Shown: positions 27,409-36,789, counted from the first letter of the stretch. The stretch: 64,000 nucleotides of DNA from Achromobacter sp. MFA1 R4 (GCF_900156745.1 NZ_LT707065.1:1178001-1242000); one strand, 5' to 3'. Notes: a model not told the origin generated them from the sequence alone. Program-made: numbers and translations.

Positions 27409-28023
27409 TCAAGGGGTGTCGTCGGGCTGGGTGCGCGCCACCGACGGGCGCGCGGCAAAGCGCTCGTGCCAGGCGGCCAGCGCCGGATGCCCGTCGCGCC
27501 AGGCGATGTCCGGAAAACGATAGTCCATGTAGGACAGCGCGCAGCCGATGGCGATCAGCCCCAGGTCGAAGCGCGACGCCTGCAGCGCCGGCGCCTCGGC
27601 TTCCAGCGCGGCCAGCACCGCCTTCGTCTTCAGCGCAAAGGCGTCCAGCCACGCGGGCGTCTGCCGCTCCGCGGGCTTGTTGCGTTCCTGGCGGAACAGC
27701 AGCAGCGCATCCAGGAAGCCGTCGCCCAGCGCCTGGCGGCGCTCGGCCAGCAGGCGCGCCGCGGGTTCGGCGGGCAGCAGGCCGCAGCCGGTCAGGCCGT
27801 CCAGATAGGCGCAGATGACGCGCGAGTCGTACACCGGCGTGCCGTCGTCCAGCACCAGCGTCGGCAGCTTGATGAGCGGATTGTCGGGCAGCAGGTCCAG
27901 ATTGGGCTTGTCCATCGCGACCGGCGTGCGCACCAGCGTCACGCGGTCCGCGATGCCAGCTTCGTGCAGGACGATCATCACCTTGCGCACGAAGGGCGAA
28001 CGCGGCGACCAATGCAGTTTCAT
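27409..28023 (-). CDS. glutathione S-transferase family protein
   Basis: 204 aa. Thioredoxin-like N-domain (MKLHWSPRSPFVRKVMIVLH with Ser at the glutathione-activating position; NPLIKLPTLVLDDG with the cis-Pro; VYDSRVICAYLD) and helical C-domain. GSTs in aromatic-degradation operons often act as isomerases or dehalogenases; the context allows but does not prove that. Confidence 0.85.
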   Translation of the reverse strand: MKLHWSPRSPFVRKVMIVLHEAGIADRVTLVRTPVAMDKPNLDLLPDNPLIKLPTLVLDDGTPVYDSRVICAYLDGLTGCGLLPAEPAARLLAERRQALGDGFLDALLLFRQERNKPAERQTPAWLDAFALKTKAVLAALEAEAPALQASRFDLGLIAIGCALSYMDYRFPDIAWRDGHPALAAWHERFAARPSVARTQPDDTP

Positions 28024-28061
28024 CGATAAGCTCCCAAGGGATTCAAGGTCATGCGGGGCAT

Positions 28062-28706
28062 TCAGTGCCCCTGCGCGGGCGTTATGGCCGGGTCATTGGC
28101 CACTTCCGGCGCGCGCATCTGGAATAGATCGCTGGTGTGCGCATACCAGCCCGCGCCGTGCATGCGGCCCAGCAGGCGCAGCGCCGGGGTGTCCACATAG
28201 CATTTTCCGGCATCCAGCAAGGCATCATCGCGCAGATACAGCGCCACCACACGCGCCAGCACGATGACCCGCTGCGGCGCCGCTTCCAGCACCTGCCACA
28301 CCTCGCACTCCAACGCCGCCGGGCTTTGCGCGATGCGCGGCGGCGCCACGATCAGGGACGGCTCGATCGCCAGGCCCGCGCGCGCCAGTTCGTCGATGCT
28401 GGCATCGTAGTCCAGGCTGGTGTGGTTCATCTGCTCGGCCAGTTCCGCCGACACCAGGTTGATCACGAACTGCCGCGTCTGCAGGATGTTGCGCGACGTG
28501 TCCTTCAGTTGCCCGCCGCGCGGGCCGATGCCCAGCGCGACGATGGGCGGATCGCTGCTGACCACGTTGAAGAACGAGAACGGCGCCGCATTGCGCGCGC
28601 CCGCTTCCGACTGGCTGACCACCCAGGCGATGGGCCGCGGCACGACCACGCTGGAAAGCAGCTTGAACGCGTCGGCCGGAGCCAGCTTGCTGAAGTCGAA
28701 GTTCAT
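28062..28706 (-). CDS. flavin reductase-like FMN-binding split-barrel protein
   Basis: 214 aa. Family marks: VVVPRPIAWVVSQSEAGARN, APFSFFNVVSSDPPIVALG, KDTSRNILQTRQFVINLV. Members either supply reduced flavin to a partner monooxygenase or are oxidoreductases themselves. No two-component monooxygenase lies in the operon, so the partner, if any, is elsewhere. Confidence 0.85.
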   Translation of the reverse strand: MNFDFSKLAPADAFKLLSSVVVPRPIAWVVSQSEAGARNAAPFSFFNVVSSDPPIVALGIGPRGGQLKDTSRNILQTRQFVINLVSAELAEQMNHTSLDYDASIDELARAGLAIEPSLIVAPPRIAQSPAALECEVWQVLEAAPQRVIVLARVVALYLRDDALLDAGKCYVDTPALRLLGRMHGAGWYAHTSDLFQMRAPEVANDPAITPAQGH

Positions 28707-28722
28707 GGCGTGGGCGTCGTCA

Positions 28723-29697
28723 TCATTTGGCCAGCAGCCCCAGCGTGCCGAGCAGACGCTGCATGTCGGCGCGGTCTTTCTGGACGTACGCCGTGGCCTC
28801 CTGGGGCGACAGCGCCATCAGCGCGATCGCCTGGTCCTGCATGACGCGTTGGTACTCGGGATCGTCGTTCACGCGCCGGACGGTGTCGCTCAGCGTCTGC
28901 ACGATGCCGGCCGGCGTGCCGGCGGGCGCGGCCAGGCTGTACCAGGTGGCGGCCTGCGCGCCATGCACCCCGGCCTCGTCCAGCGTGGGCACGTCCGGCA
29001 GCAGCGCCGAACGCTGGTCCGCCGCATAGGCCAGCGGCACCAGCCGCCCCTGCCGGATGAACGGCAGGCTGGCGGACAGGTTCAGCATGGCCAGGTCGAT
29101 CTGCCCGCCCACCGCATCGTTGATCGCGGGCGACGCCCCGGCGTAGGGAATGTGATTGAGCTGCACGCGCGCGGCCTGCTGGAAGAGTTCGGCGCCCAGG
29201 TGCGTGGCGCCGCCCACGCCGGCCGACCCGTAGCTGAGCTTGCCGGGTTCGGCCTTGGCGCGGGCGATCAGCTCCTGCACCGTCTTGATGCCGCGCGACG
29301 GGTTGACGACCAGCATGATGGGCTGCACCGCCACGACCGAGCAGAACGCAAAGCCGTTGACGCCGTCGTACGCGGTCTTCTGCATCAACGGCGTCACCAC
29401 GTGGCCCGCCGCCGTGCCCAGCAGCAGCGTGTAGCCGTCCGGCTTGGCGCGCGCCACGAAGCCCGTGCCGATGGACGCGCCGCCGCCGGGTTTGTTTTCC
29501 ACCACGACCGGCTGGCCCAGGCGCTTTTCCAGCGCGCGCGCCAGGCTGCGCGCCACCACGTCAGCCGGGCCGCCCGCGGCGTAGGGATTGATCAGGGTAA
29601 TCGGGTGCTTCGGATAGGCCGCGGCGGCCGGGAAGGAGGCGCACAGGGCGGACAGGGCGGCGGCGGCCGCCAGCAGGGATCGGATCATCGTGGGCAT
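28723..29697 (-). CDS. Bug-family periplasmic solute receptor
   Basis: 324 aa; signal peptide to about residue 27 (FPAAAAYPK). Marks: HPITLINPYAAGGPADVVAR, NKPGGGASIGTGFVA, IPYAGASPAINDAVGGQID. Second of two receptor genes at the head of this operon and clearly diverged from the first, so they probably bind different ligands. Confidence 0.85.
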   Translation of the reverse strand: MPTMIRSLLAAAAALSALCASFPAAAAYPKHPITLINPYAAGGPADVVARSLARALEKRLGQPVVVENKPGGGASIGTGFVARAKPDGYTLLLGTAAGHVVTPLMQKTAYDGVNGFAFCSVVAVQPIMLVVNPSRGIKTVQELIARAKAEPGKLSYGSAGVGGATHLGAELFQQAARVQLNHIPYAGASPAINDAVGGQIDLAMLNLSASLPFIRQGRLVPLAYAADQRSALLPDVPTLDEAGVHGAQAATWYSLAAPAGTPAGIVQTLSDTVRRVNDDPEYQRVMQDQAIALMALSPQEATAYVQKDRADMQRLLGTLGLLAK

Positions 29698-29746
29698 GGG
29701 GATTCCGTTCGGTTGTAGAAGCGGTGGCTAAGGCGCGGGCTGGCGA

Positions 29747-30727
29747 TCAGTCCGCGCGGGCTCCGGACTGATCGATGATCCGCGCCCACTTCTGCGTATC
29801 GGCGCGGATGCGTTCCGAAAATTCCTCGGGCGTGCTGTGCGTGGTCTGGATGCCGTAGCCGGCCATCCGCTCCACCATCTGCGGCGAGGTCATCACGCTT
29901 TTGATGTCGGCGTTCAGCCGGTCGATGACCGGACGCGGCGTGCCCGCCGGCGCCAGCACGCCCGACCACAGGCTCACCTCGTACGACTCGAAACCCGGCG
30001 TCTCCGAGATCGACGGCACGTCCGGCAACGCCGCCAGCCGCTTGCGGCTGGTCACGCCCAGCGCCTTGATCTTGCCCTGCTTGACCTGTTCGATGAAATT
30101 GGACGAGGTGTCGATCATCATCGAAATGCGACCGGCCATGAAGTCATTGATGGCGCCGGACGTGCCCTTGTAGGGAATGTGACGGATGTCCACCTTGGCG
30201 GTCGACTTGAACATCTCGCCCGCCAGGTGGCTGGTCGTGCCATTGCCCGAGGAGCTGAAGGTCAACTCCCCCGGCCGCTGGCGGGCAAGCTCCGCCAGTG
30301 CCGCCACGGAATCGACCTTCAGCGCCGGATCGACCACCAGCAGATTGGACGTCAGGTTGGTCAGCGAGACCGGCGCAAAGCTCTTTTGCGGGTCATAGCG
30401 CAGCTTGGCGTAGAGCGACGGGTTGATCGTCAGGACGCCCATCGTCGAATACAGCAGCGTGTAGCCATCGGGCGCCGCGGTGGCCACGGCCTCGGCCCCG
30501 ATCGAGCCCCCTGCCCCGCCGCGGTTCTCCACCACGACGGACTGGCCGAGCTTTTCCCCCAGGCCCTGCGCCAGGGCGCGGGCCATCAGGTCCGTAGCCC
30601 CGCCCGCCGGAAAGGGCACGACCATGCGCAGCGGCCGGTCGGGATAGCCGTCCGCGGCGGCCGCCGCGGAAACCAGGCCCATGCCGAGGCACAGGCCAAG
30701 CGCGGTCAGCGCGTTTGTCATTTTCAT
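29747..30727 (-). CDS. Bug-family periplasmic solute receptor, operon head
   Basis: 326 aa from ATG 30727, preferred over 30742 because GGAGACAGC directly precedes it. Signal peptide ending at AAAADGYP. Marks: RPLRMVVPFPAGGATDLMAR, NRGGAGGSIGAEAVA, IPYKGTSGAINDFMAGRIS. First gene of the 30,727-25,858 operon. Its ribosome site is part of an inverted repeat described separately. Confidence 0.85.
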   Translation of the reverse strand: MKMTNALTALGLCLGMGLVSAAAAADGYPDRPLRMVVPFPAGGATDLMARALAQGLGEKLGQSVVVENRGGAGGSIGAEAVATAAPDGYTLLYSTMGVLTINPSLYAKLRYDPQKSFAPVSLTNLTSNLLVVDPALKVDSVAALAELARQRPGELTFSSSGNGTTSHLAGEMFKSTAKVDIRHIPYKGTSGAINDFMAGRISMMIDTSSNFIEQVKQGKIKALGVTSRKRLAALPDVPSISETPGFESYEVSLWSGVLAPAGTPRPVIDRLNADIKSVMTSPQMVERMAGYGIQTTHSTPEEFSERIRADTQKWARIIDQSGARAD

Positions 30728-30731
30728 GCTG

Positions 30732-30760
30732 TCTCCAAACATCGTTTTTGTGTTTGGAGA
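30732..30760 (-). promoter_or_regulatory. inverted repeat masking the ribosome site of the receptor gene
   Basis: TCTCCAAACA and TGTTTGGAGA form a perfect 10-bp dyad with a 9-nt spacer. On the minus strand the downstream arm ends in GGAGA, the Shine-Dalgarno sequence of the gene starting at 30727. It could be a protein operator or an RNA hairpin blocking translation. Confidence 0.6.
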
Positions 30761-30852
30761 ATGGTAGGCGCGCGGGCGGGCCGGGGCTATGCGCGGGATC
30801 GCATATCTGGTTTGCGCGGCGGCCGCGCAGGCCGCCGGCGCTCAGCCTGGCG

Positions 30853-31791
30853 TCAGCGCGCCCGGCCGCGCGCCAGCAGGCACAGGCACTCGTACATCAG
30901 CGTGGCGCCCAGCAGCGCCGTATTGCCGCTGGGGTCATAGGGCGGCGACACTTCGACGACGTCGGCCCCGACAAAGTCCAGCCCATCCAGACCCCTCAGC
31001 AGCGCCAGGGTCTCCCGGGTGGACAGGCCGCCCACCTCCGGGGTGCCGGTCCCGGGGGCATAGACCGGGTCCAGCCCGTCCACGTCCACCGACAGATAGG
31101 CCGGGCCGCCCCCCACCACGCGCCGGGCTTCGGCGATGATGGCCTGCACGCCGGCCGCGTCGAATTCTTCGATGAACACCACGCGCATGCCGCTTTCCAG
31201 CGAATAGCGCCAGCCTTCGTCCGTGTTCTGCGCGCCCCGGATGCCGATCTGGATGGTGCGCGCGGGATCCAGCAGCCCGGCCTCGACGGCGCGCCGGAAA
31301 GGCGATCCGTGGCTGAACTTGGATCCCACGTAGTAGTCCCAGGTGTCGGTGTGCGCGTCGATGTGCACCATGCCCAAGGGCTGCGCCGGCGCGATCGCCT
31401 GGAAGACGGGAAACGTGATGGAATGGTCGCCGCCCGCGATCAGCGCCTTCTTGCCCGCCGCGAAGATCGGCTCGAAGAAGCGCCGGATATCGTCATGGGC
31501 CCGCTCCAGGTGAAAGACATCCGTGAACGGCACGTCGCCCACGTCGGCCACCTTGCAGGCGGCGAAGGGGTTGAAGCCCGTGACGTGGTGGATGGCGCGC
31601 ATCATGGTGGACATGTTGCGGATCTCGCGCGGGCCGAATCGCGCGCCGGGCCGGGCGGTCACGCCGCCATCGAACGGCACGCCCGCCAGGGCGATGTCGA
31701 AATCCGCCAGCCCGCGGGCCAGCGGGACCCGCATGAAAGTGGGAATGCCGCTGTAGCGCGGCAGCCCCTGCATCGAGGTATCGGTGCTCAT
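30853..31791 (-). CDS. agmatinase-family ureohydrolase
   Basis: 312 aa. Binuclear Mn hydrolase that releases urea from a guanidino compound. All metal motifs are present: GGDHSITFPV, DAHTDTWDYY, SVDVDGLDPVYAPGTGTPEV. Length fits agmatinase, guanidinobutyrase and guanidinopropionase alike, and sequence alone does not decide. It is the last gene of the nitrogen-scavenging operon. Confidence 0.85.
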   Translation of the reverse strand: MSTDTSMQGLPRYSGIPTFMRVPLARGLADFDIALAGVPFDGGVTARPGARFGPREIRNMSTMMRAIHHVTGFNPFAACKVADVGDVPFTDVFHLERAHDDIRRFFEPIFAAGKKALIAGGDHSITFPVFQAIAPAQPLGMVHIDAHTDTWDYYVGSKFSHGSPFRRAVEAGLLDPARTIQIGIRGAQNTDEGWRYSLESGMRVVFIEEFDAAGVQAIIAEARRVVGGGPAYLSVDVDGLDPVYAPGTGTPEVGGLSTRETLALLRGLDGLDFVGADVVEVSPPYDPSGNTALLGATLMYECLCLLARGRAR

Positions 31792-31819
31792 TGCTGTTTC
31801 CGTGGTGAAGTTCCCCGGA

Positions 31820-32443
31820 TCAGAACGTGGCTGGCGTATTCACCCACAACACGCGCGCCACGGTCCGGCCCGGATTGCGGTAGCTGTGCGGCACATCGCT
31901 GGAAAAGTAGAAGGAATCGCCCGCCTGCATGAGATGGACCTCGGCTCCCAGGCGCAGCTCGAATTCGCCTTCGATGACGTAGCCCATTTCCTCGCCGGCA
32001 TGCGCGATCTGTTCCAGGCTTTCGGCCTGGGGCGCAAGCTGGTGGATGTCGGCCTGCAGCAGTTGGCCGCGCATGGGGACGATCACCCGTTCCAGCTTCA
32101 CGCCCGGCTTGCGGCCGCGCTGGCTGGTGAATTCGATGATGGGCCGGTCCGCCTGCCGGATCACGGGCGAAGCCGGCGGCGCATGCGCCGCCGTCAGTTC
32201 CGCCACGTTCGTGCCCAGCGCGCGGGCCAGGCGATGCAGGTTCGCGAGCGACGGCATGGCCTGGCCGCGCTCGACGCGCGACAACAGGCTTTCCGAGCAA
32301 TCGGCCGCCTGCGCCAGCGCCTTGAGCGTCAGGCCATGCACCATGCGCGCATGCCTGAGCCGGGGACCCAGCGTGGACAGGGCCGCTTCGCCCTCGTGCG
32401 CGTCGTGCGGCTCGGCCGCCGTTTCCCTGCTTTTCTTTGCCAT
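31820..32443 (-). CDS. XRE-family regulator with cupin domain
   Basis: 207 aa. Helix-turn-helix in residues 28-85 (HGLTLKALAQAADCSESLLS, RVERGQAMPSLANLHRLARAL), then a C-terminal cupin barrel (about 130-205: HAGEEMGYVIEGEFELRLG, MQAGDSFYFSSDVPHSYRN). Such proteins sense small amines or amino acids. Encoded inside the operon it probably controls, whose upstream region carries the tandem operator at 37,671-37,707. Confidence 0.85.
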   Translation of the reverse strand: MAKKSRETAAEPHDAHEGEAALSTLGPRLRHARMVHGLTLKALAQAADCSESLLSRVERGQAMPSLANLHRLARALGTNVAELTAAHAPPASPVIRQADRPIIEFTSQRGRKPGVKLERVIVPMRGQLLQADIHQLAPQAESLEQIAHAGEEMGYVIEGEFELRLGAEVHLMQAGDSFYFSSDVPHSYRNPGRTVARVLWVNTPATF

Positions 32444-32476
32444 ATGCGTATACCGCGTTGTCGTCGGGAAGAATCG

Positions 32477-33178
32477 TCAGGCCTGGGCGCGCACCGAGAA
32501 ATGCACCTCGACCGGACGGTTGTCGTTGATCGGCACGATGTCTTGCGGGCAGGCCGACAGTACCACGACGCAATCCATCTCGGCGCGCAGATCGACGTAG
32601 TCGCCCGCCTTGGACACCGGCGGCAGCCACTGCACGCCGCCATCGCTGCCGACTGGGATGTTCATCCACAGATTCAAGGGCTGGGGCACTTCGCGAGCCC
32701 GCAGGCCAATGGCCTTGAGCGCCAGGCGCATATTATCGGCGCAATTGTCGTGGTAGTGCTCCACGCCCAGGTTGCGGTAGCGGTAGGCGTCGCACGCGGC
32801 CATCAGCGTGTCGTGCACGCCGGGCGAGGTATCGGCCGTCATGGTCATGATGCTGCGGCGGCGGTTGCTGAAGAGCGGGTCGCCGGCCTGGGGAATGATG
32901 CGGTCGATCGCGGCGCGGGCATGTTCCATCGACATGAACTCGCTCAGGTCGTCGCTCTTGAACGCCCACGTGTCGCAGACCTGGCTGCCGTGCGTGTTGA
33001 TGATGCGGATGACCTGGCCCTTGGCCACGCGCACGGCGCGGCCGTGGCGGGCCGGCACTTCGTAGACCTTGCCCAGTTCTGGCGTGCCGTCCGGAGAGAT
33101 CGGCTCGCGGTGCGTGTTGTTCAGGCCGACGGGTTCGCCGTTGTCGGCGACGGCGGGTTGGGCGATGGCTTGGTCCAT
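32477..33178 (-). CDS. DUF1989 (urea carboxylase-associated family) protein
   Basis: 233 aa from ATG 33178, which has GGACAC a few bases upstream; the longer open frame to 33301 lacks a start signal. Family marks: RHGRAVRVAKGQVIRIINTH, VCDTWAF, SMEHARAAIDRIIPQAGD, and the Cys at ENCADN-like HDNCADNMRLAL. Family members accompany urea carboxylase and guanidine/ureide genes; the biochemical role is not settled. It separates the regulator from the M20 hydrolase. Confidence 0.8.
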   Translation of the reverse strand: MDQAIAQPAVADNGEPVGLNNTHREPISPDGTPELGKVYEVPARHGRAVRVAKGQVIRIINTHGSQVCDTWAFKSDDLSEFMSMEHARAAIDRIIPQAGDPLFSNRRRSIMTMTADTSPGVHDTLMAACDAYRYRNLGVEHYHDNCADNMRLALKAIGLRAREVPQPLNLWMNIPVGSDGGVQWLPPVSKAGDYVDLRAEMDCVVVLSACPQDIVPINDNRPVEVHFSVRAQA

Positions 33179-33258
33179 GGTGCGTGTCCTTCGATGAGAG
33201 GGGGAAGAAGTTCGGGATTGGATGTCCAGGTCCGGCATTCCGGCCCGGGTTTGGGTGT

Positions 33259-34557
33259 TTATGTGGACGCGGGCGCGGGTTCGGCCAGCTTGAGCAGGCA
33301 CCAGGCCAGCACCTGGGTGCAGGCGGCGAGGTCCTCAATGGGCGTGTCTTCGGCCGGGTGGTGGCTGACGCCCGCGATGCTGGGCGCGAACAGCATCGCG
33401 GTGGGGCAGAAGCCCGCCATCGGCATGGCGTCGTGGAACGCGCCCGACAGCATCTGGCGGTGCCGCATGCCCAGGGCCTCGCAGCCCGCGGTGGCCAGGG
33501 CCACCAGGTCCGGCGCAAACTGCACGGTCGGCTTGTCCTGCAAGACCTCGATGTGCGCGCCGTCGGGCAATGCCGCGTCCATCACGGTGCGCACCGCGTC
33601 CAGCGCCTGGGCATCCGGGTGGCGCGCATCGACCGTGAAGCTCACGTGGTCGGCAATCGTGTTGATGGAGCCCGGCAGGCATTCCCAGCGGCCGATCGTG
33701 ACGCGCATCCGTTCATCGCCGCAGTCCCTGGCGTGGCCCAGCACGGCATGCGCCATGGCGATGGCCTTGGCCTGCGCATCGTCGCGGTTGGCAAGCGGCG
33801 TCGTGCCCGCATGGGCGCTGCGACCGGGCACGCTGACGCGGTACCAGCGCACGCCCTGTATTGCGGTCACGCATCCGACCTGCAGGCCCTGCGCCTCCAG
33901 GACCGGTCCCTGTTCGATATGGGCTTCCACGTAGGCGTGCACGGGCGCGCCCAGCGGGCGGTCCATCCAGGACCAGCCGAGCCGCTGCGCGTGTGTCTCG
34001 AAGTCCGTGACGGCCTGGTCGCGCGCGGTCTCGAACGCCACGCCCGCGCTGTCGGCGACGGGCAGAAAGTCCGCCAGCCGCTGCGGGTCGGTGAACGACA
34101 CCGCGCCCATCAGCCCCGGCGCGAAGCGCGACCCTTCCTCGTTGGTCCACATGACGACGTCGAGCGGCCGGCGCGTCGCGACGCCCAGGCTATCCAGCGC
34201 GTCGAACACCTCCAGGCCCGCCACCACGCCAAAGGCGCCGTCCAGCCAGCCGCCCAGCGGCTGGGTGTCCACATGGCTGCCCGTCATGACTGGCGCGGCC
34301 CCGGCGTCCACGCCGCACCGGCGCACATACACATTGGCCGCCGCGTCGATGCCGACGCGATAGCCCGGCCGGGCCGCGAAGTCCTGCGCCAGCCAGCGGC
34401 GCGCCGCCAGCTCCTCATGCGTCAGGGCCTGCCGCGCCACGCCGCCGGTCGGCACGCCGCCGTGCGCGGCCAATCCGCGCAGGCGTTGCGCAAGGCGTTG
34501 CGCCTGGACCGCTTGCGCCAGCGCGCCGGCCGCGGCATCGAATCCGTTGACGTTCAT
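33259..34557 (-). CDS. M20-family amidohydrolase (allantoate amidohydrolase/N-carbamoylase type)
   Basis: 432 aa. Binuclear Zn hydrolase of the hydantoinase/carbamoylase group. Motifs: VMTGSHVDTQPLGGWLDGAFG (metal His and Asp), WTNEEGSRFAPGLMGA (catalytic Glu pair), EAHIEQGPVL, GRSAHAGTTPL. It should cleave an N-carbamoyl or ureido bond and release ammonia. ATG overlaps the ABC ATPase stop by 4 bp. Allantoate, ureidoglycolate and N-carbamoyl amino acids are all possible substrates. Confidence 0.85.
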   Translation of the reverse strand: MNVNGFDAAAGALAQAVQAQRLAQRLRGLAAHGGVPTGGVARQALTHEELAARRWLAQDFAARPGYRVGIDAAANVYVRRCGVDAGAAPVMTGSHVDTQPLGGWLDGAFGVVAGLEVFDALDSLGVATRRPLDVVMWTNEEGSRFAPGLMGAVSFTDPQRLADFLPVADSAGVAFETARDQAVTDFETHAQRLGWSWMDRPLGAPVHAYVEAHIEQGPVLEAQGLQVGCVTAIQGVRWYRVSVPGRSAHAGTTPLANRDDAQAKAIAMAHAVLGHARDCGDERMRVTIGRWECLPGSINTIADHVSFTVDARHPDAQALDAVRTVMDAALPDGAHIEVLQDKPTVQFAPDLVALATAGCEALGMRHRQMLSGAFHDAMPMAGFCPTAMLFAPSIAGVSHHPAEDTPIEDLAACTQVLAWCLLKLAEPAPAST

Positions 34558-35390
34558 TGCGCCGCTCCCGCCGCGATGGCGTCCCGCCGCGCGGTGTCGC
34601 CCAGGCTGCGCCGGATCCAGGGCTGCAGAAACGCCTGGACGCGCGGATGTTCGGGCCGGCGGATGATCTGGTCGGGCGTGCCGATCGTGACGACGCGCCC
34701 CTTTTCCATGAAGACGATGCGATCGGACACCTCGGCCGCGAAGCTCATTTCGTGGGTCACCATCACCATCGTCATGCCCTCGCGCGACAGGGACTTGATG
34801 ACCTCCAGCACTTCGTCCACCAGCTCGGGGTCCAGCGCCGACGTCGGCTCATCCAGCAACATCGCCTCGGGCCCCACCGCCAGCGCGCGGGCGATCCCGA
34901 CGCGCTGCTGCTGGCCGCCGCTAAGGTTGGCCGGCAGGGAGTCGGCCTTCGCGGCCATGCCCACCCGGTCCAGGGCGTCGGCGGCCACCTTGCGCGCGCG
35001 GTCCGGCCGTATGCCCTTGGCCAGGGTCAGCGGCGCCATGACGTTGGCCAGCGCCGTCATGTGCGGCCACAGATTGAACTGCTGGAACACCATCGCCAGC
35101 GGTGCGCGCACCTCTGCCACGACGCGGTCGGATTCGGGCAGCAACTGACCCGACGGTCCGCGGCGATAGCCCAGCAAGGCGCCACGCACCTGCACTTGCC
35201 CTTGGTCATAGGCTTCCAGGAAGTTCATGCAGCGCAGCAGCGTGGTCTTGCCGGAGCCCGAAGGACCGATCAAGGTCACGACCTCGCCCTGCATCACGTC
35301 CAGGTCCACGCCGGCCAGCACCGGATGGCCATCGAACGATTTGCCCACGCCGCGCAGCGACAGCATGGGAACGGGATGGGGGGTATTCAT
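34554..35390 (-). CDS. polar amino-acid-type ABC transporter ATPase
   Basis: 278 aa. Walker A GPSGSGKTTLLRCMN, signature LSGGQQQRVGIARAL, Walker B EAMLLDEPTSALDPELV, H-loop VTHEMSFA. ATG 35390 is chosen because GAGGAA lies 9 bp upstream. The closest family is GlnQ/HisP. It drives the importer with the two permeases and binding protein upstream. Confidence 0.9.
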   Translation of the reverse strand: MNTPHPVPMLSLRGVGKSFDGHPVLAGVDLDVMQGEVVTLIGPSGSGKTTLLRCMNFLEAYDQGQVQVRGALLGYRRGPSGQLLPESDRVVAEVRAPLAMVFQQFNLWPHMTALANVMAPLTLAKGIRPDRARKVAADALDRVGMAAKADSLPANLSGGQQQRVGIARALAVGPEAMLLDEPTSALDPELVDEVLEVIKSLSREGMTMVMVTHEMSFAAEVSDRIVFMEKGRVVTIGTPDQIIRRPEHPRVQAFLQPWIRRSLGDTARRDAIAAGAAQ

Positions 35391-35403
35391 GGTTCGCAAT
35401 TCC

Positions 35404-36051
35404 TCACAGCGCCACGCGCCGCGCCAGCAGCCGGCCCAGGCGGTTGATCAGCAACGACAGCGCCCAATAGCTCAGCGCCAGCAGCAGATAGGGCTCGATG
35501 TACACAAACTGTTCGGACACCACCTTGCCGGCGGTCATCGTCAGTTCCGGGTAGGTGATCACCGACGCCAGGGCCGACTCCTTCATCAGCAGGATGGTCT
35601 GGTTCACGATGAGCGGGACGCTGGCGCGCAGGGCCTGCGGACACTCGATGCGCAGGAACACCTGGCGCCGCGTCAGGCCCATGCAGCGCGCGGCCTCGAT
35701 CTGCCCGCGCGGGATGGTCTGCCAGCACGCCCGGAAGATCTCGGCGAAGTACGCGCCGCCATACACGGACAGCGTCACGGCCGCGGCAACAAAGGGGTCC
35801 ATCGATATCCCTACCGCCGGCAGCCCGAAGTACACGATGAAGAGATGAATCAGGAACGGCACGCCGCGCCAGATGGCCGTGTACGCCCAGTAGATCCACG
35901 CCAACGCAGGCACCCGCGTTTCGCGCAGCACGTGCATCAGAAAGCCCACCGCCAGGCCGCCCGCCAGCCCGGCGGCCACCAGGGCCACCGTGCGCAATGC
36001 GGCAGTGCCAAAGACGGGCAGCAACTGGCCCAGCAGAGTCAGGTCGATCAT
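35404..36051 (-). CDS. polar amino-acid-type ABC permease (second)
   Basis: 215 aa, five membrane helices, EAA-type loop ARCMGLTRRQVFLRIECPQA for contact with the ATPase. The start overlaps the stop of the other permease by 4 bp. Forms the heterodimeric channel with it. Confidence 0.9.
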   Translation of the reverse strand: MIDLTLLGQLLPVFGTAALRTVALVAAGLAGGLAVGFLMHVLRETRVPALAWIYWAYTAIWRGVPFLIHLFIVYFGLPAVGISMDPFVAAAVTLSVYGGAYFAEIFRACWQTIPRGQIEAARCMGLTRRQVFLRIECPQALRASVPLIVNQTILLMKESALASVITYPELTMTAGKVVSEQFVYIEPYLLLALSYWALSLLINRLGRLLARRVAL

Positions 36052-36761
36052 GTCTTGTTGATGGCGATGCGGTTCATCACTGCGGCGCTGGCGCGCCGCC
36101 CCTGTCCCATCCGCTTGCCCAGCCAGGCGCCCAGCGCGAAGATCGCGCCGGTCATCAGCAGATAGGTCGCGCCCACGGTCAGGTAGACCTCGAGCGGACG
36201 GAAATTCGCTGCCACGATCTGCCGGCCCCCGCGCGCCAGTTCGGCCACGGCGATCACCGACACGATCGACGAGTTCTTCACCACGTCGATGGCCTCGGAC
36301 ACCAGGGCGGGCCAGACGGCCCGCGCCACCTGCGGCAACTGCACATAGCGGAACACCTGCTGCGGCGACAGGCCGAAAATGGCCGCGGCTTCGATCTGCC
36401 CTTTGGGGACCGCAGCCAGGCCCGCGCGCAGGATCTCCGACTGGAACGCCCCGGAATTCAGGCTCATCGCCAACACCGCCACCAACAGCGGAGGCAGATC
36501 CACGCCGAACGCGCTGGGCAGGTAGAACAGCATCAGCAACTGCACCAGCAACGGCGTGCCGCGAAAGAAGCTGACGTACAGCGCCACGGCGCGCGCCAGC
36601 GGCCCGCGGCCCTGGCGGTGCAGCGACAGGCCCAGCAGCGCCGCGCCCAGCGCAAAGCCCGCGACGATGGCCAGCGCCGCCACGAGCAGCGTCATGCCGG
36701 CGCCGTGCAGCAGCACGGGCAGGTACGCCGCGAGGCGGTCGGCAAAAGTGTCGGCATTCAT
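36048..36761 (-). CDS. polar amino-acid-type ABC permease (first)
   Basis: 237 aa, about five helices, with FFRGTPLLVQLLMLFY typical of HisM/GlnP permeases and the EAA loop AAIFGLSPQQVFRYVQLPQV. It lies between the binding-protein gene and the second permease. Confidence 0.9.
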   Translation of the reverse strand: MNADTFADRLAAYLPVLLHGAGMTLLVAALAIVAGFALGAALLGLSLHRQGRGPLARAVALYVSFFRGTPLLVQLLMLFYLPSAFGVDLPPLLVAVLAMSLNSGAFQSEILRAGLAAVPKGQIEAAAIFGLSPQQVFRYVQLPQVARAVWPALVSEAIDVVKNSSIVSVIAVAELARGGRQIVAANFRPLEVYLTVGATYLLMTGAIFALGAWLGKRMGQGRRASAAVMNRIAINKT

Positions 36762-36789
36762 CGCGCGATGCTCCCGGGACGGACGAGAA

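Noticed and set aside
31784..35148. Two long plus-strand frames (716 and 654 codons)
   Set aside because: Antisense to the M20 hydrolase, DUF1989 and regulator genes, His/Arg/Gly-rich with no motif.
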